35,000 bases of DNA, from positions 1-35,000 of IMG/VR virus record IMGVR_UViG_3300033145_002376. One strand, 5' to 3'. Shown one piece after another: positions 33,507-35,000 of this stretch. Position numbers and translations under genes: made by a program. The stretch is from a virus. Positions within the stretch are counted from its first letter, which is position 1. Each line of letters begins with the position of its first letter. The notes below the pieces were generated by a model. That model was not told where the DNA came from. It searched no databases and was given only the letters and a program-made list of their open reading frames with translations.

Positions 33507-34773
33507 TTTCCAAGAAGAAAATGACCAGTTATTCAATTCAGTTCTTTCTCATACATTTTACAAAGAGATAGAGAATTTTGACAGAATTGAATTCTACTTG
33601 GGAGCAAGCTGTAACCAGGATTGTAAATACTGTTACCTCACTCGATACGGCAAAAAACTTTATCCCCCAGAAATAGAAAAGAAAAATTTAATGCTTCACA
33701 ATCTTGAACTGCTTTGCAATTGGATGATCGAAAACAATTACAGCTGGGGAATTGATTATTTTGCTGGAGAGAACTACTCAATCCTGCTTTCTGCACTGGA
33801 ACTAATTCTGCACAAGTTTGAAAAGATAGAAAAGAAACCCAAATGTATTGTTATCCCAACTAACTACAGTTTTATCCTAAACTATAGATTAACAGATGAG
33901 ATGGAAGGTTTGCTTAAGGAGTCAAGAAAGATTGGAATCCCCATTTCACTGTCAGCAAGTTTTGACGGTAAGTATTGTGATTGTGCAAGAATGGAGCATG
34001 GAGATGAATTCTATGATAGGTGTTTTAACTTTAACAAGCGATGGAGTTTTGGTTTCCACCCTATGATTGCACCTCAGAATATAGAGCATTGGAAGAAGAA
34101 CTGGATTTGGTTTCAAGAAAACTTTTCACGATTTGGGCTTCCTCTCGATAATATCTACTTACTTGAGGTTCGTAATCCTGAGTGGAGTAAAACACAAACG
34201 AAAGAGTTTAGCAAGTTTATTGAGTTTCTAATTGAATGGACGTTCAACTATGCCTGCTCAAAAAATAAGGATTTATTTCTCGATTTAATATTTAACAGAC
34301 GAGGCTACAACATTCTATCTAATACTCTTTCAATGGTTGGCAGAGGTTTAGGTTGCTCTTTTCAATCTTGTCTGTATGTCAGAATAGGAGATTTATCGAT
34401 AGTTCCTTGTCACAGAACGAGTTATGAACCTTTTATCTTGGGGAAATTTAAGGTATCTGATAACAAGATTGTGGGGATTGAAGCAAAGAATCCTGAATTA
34501 TTTATAGGTGGAATTTCCTTTGATTTTAAGAATCAACCACAATGCGAAGTTTGTATAATAAAACATTTATGCTCGGGAGGTTGTCTTGGTTCTCAATTTG
34601 AGACTACGGGAGATATGTTTTCACCTATTCCAACAGTTTGCCGATTAGAACATTTTAAGATTGCATCGATGATTAGAGCTTATCAAAAAATCGGAGTTTA
34701 TAAAATGATAAAGGAAAGAGTGAATAAAGAAAAACAAGCCTCCCTTAAGGCAATAGAGGAGAATTTATTATGA
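33493..34773 (+). CDS. radical SAM/SPASM protein 2
   Basis: 426 residues; ATG 33493 overlaps radical SAM gene 1. C40-x3-C44-x2-C47 in GASCNQDCKYCYLTR is the radical SAM motif; YFAGEN sits where GGEP would be. The C-terminal region has C288, C293 and C306 (IVPCHR), then C351-x2-C354-x5-C360-x3-C364 (CEVCIIKHLCSGGC) and C383, a full SPASM arrangement for two auxiliary clusters, as in peptide-modifying enzymes. Paired with the other enzyme and two repetitive substrates, it is the best evidence for peptide maturation in this cassette. Confidence 0.9.
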   Translation: MRAANFQEENDQLFNSVLSHTFYKEIENFDRIEFYLGASCNQDCKYCYLTRYGKKLYPPEIEKKNLMLHNLELLCNWMIENNYSWGIDYFAGENYSILLSALELILHKFEKIEKKPKCIVIPTNYSFILNYRLTDEMEGLLKESRKIGIPISLSASFDGKYCDCARMEHGDEFYDRCFNFNKRWSFGFHPMIAPQNIEHWKKNWIWFQENFSRFGLPLDNIYLLEVRNPEWSKTQTKEFSKFIEFLIEWTFNYACSKNKDLFLDLIFNRRGYNILSNTLSMVGRGLGCSFQSCLYVRIGDLSIVPCHRTSYEPFILGKFKVSDNKIVGIEAKNPELFIGGISFDFKNQPQCEVCIIKHLCSGGCLGSQFETTGDMFSPIPTVCRLEHFKIASMIRAYQKIGVYKMIKERVNKEKQASLKAIEENLL

Positions 34774-35000
34774 AAGAGAATGATATCAAAGCATATCAAA
34801 GGAATGTAAAAGAAATAAAGCGTATTCTTGGATTCAAGAGAGAGCTTCACAAGGTCTTTAATGATAAGAATATAGAGAAGATTGAGAAGGTTTTTGATTT
34901 GATAACCGATGATATGGATTTTTTGGTTCAAGATAAGAAAGTTGGGGTAACTAGTGAGAAGAAGTCTCAAGTTAAGGAAATAGTTAACCTCTTTCTAAAT
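34770..35000 (+). CDS. helical protein, 3'-truncated by window edge
   Basis: ATG 34770 overlaps the TGA of radical SAM gene 2 (ATGA), with AGAGGAG upstream. The 77 visible residues are charged and helical (NVKEIKRILGFKRELHKVF, NIEKIEKVFDLITDDMDFL). Translational coupling suggests it works with the radical SAM enzymes, perhaps as an accessory or substrate-binding protein. No domain recognised. Confidence 0.6.
   Translation, partial: MKENDIKAYQRNVKEIKRILGFKRELHKVFNDKNIEKIEKVFDLITDDMDFLVQDKKVGVTSEKKSQVKEIVNLFLN

Noticed and set aside
31142-35000. Diversity-generating retroelement acting on the repeat proteins
   Set aside because: No reverse transcriptase and no template/variable repeat pair were seen in the window.

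Overview
The window is part of the genome of a tailed double-stranded DNA phage or prophage of the HK97-like, long-tailed (siphovirus) type. Every supported gene lies on the + strand. The DNA is AT-rich, uses many AGA/AGG arginine codons, has strong GGAGG-type ribosome binding sites and many TTG/GTG starts. This fits a phage of a Bacillota-like or other AT-rich bacterium, but the host cannot be named from the sequence. No integrase, replication or lysis genes are in the window.

Layout. (1) 1-5928, pre-late region: two DNA methyltransferases, an HNH nuclease, a stand-alone radical SAM protein and small genes. A gene-poor stretch (3104-3425) holds three tandem hairpins of one shared architecture and a very strong terminator. 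Then come a sigma region-4-like protein, a second HNH protein, a ParB-methyltransferase fusion and a phosphoribosyltransferase-like protein. (2) 5936-12744, packaging and head: small and large terminase, portal, MuF-like protein, a multidomain prohead protease and the HK97-fold major capsid protein. (3) 12745-19252, accessory head, head-tail joining and tail completion genes. This part includes a probable homing endonuclease, a head-fibre-like protein, a frameshifted repeat protein, a connector with an inserted domain, and GC-rich intergenic hairpins. (4) 19249-23639, a cargo cassette inside the late operon. It encodes a bS21-like ribosomal protein, a 72-nt tRNA/tmRNA-like element keeping a G3:U70 alanine identity pair, two very basic mini-proteins, three glycosyltransferases, a SAM methyltransferase and a nucleotide-sugar-dehydrogenase-like protein. 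(5) 23645-31134, tail: tube protein, tail assembly chaperone with tandem A AAA AAG slippery heptamers, tape measure, distal tail protein, tail hub with an inserted carbohydrate-binding-like domain, and a zinc-ribbon tail-fibre protein.

(6) 31142-35000 is the most unusual part. Two related Tyr/Asp/Ser-rich repetitive proteins are followed without a gap by two different radical SAM proteins with auxiliary cysteines (one with a canonical SPASM motif) and a partial helical protein. The order repetitive substrate, repetitive substrate, rSAM, rSAM looks like a RiPP-type maturation cassette applied to a phage tail-tip protein. I propose that the radical SAM enzymes install Tyr-centred modifications or crosslinks on the virion-associated repeat proteins. 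The gene content and motifs are seen in the sequence; the chemistry is inferred.
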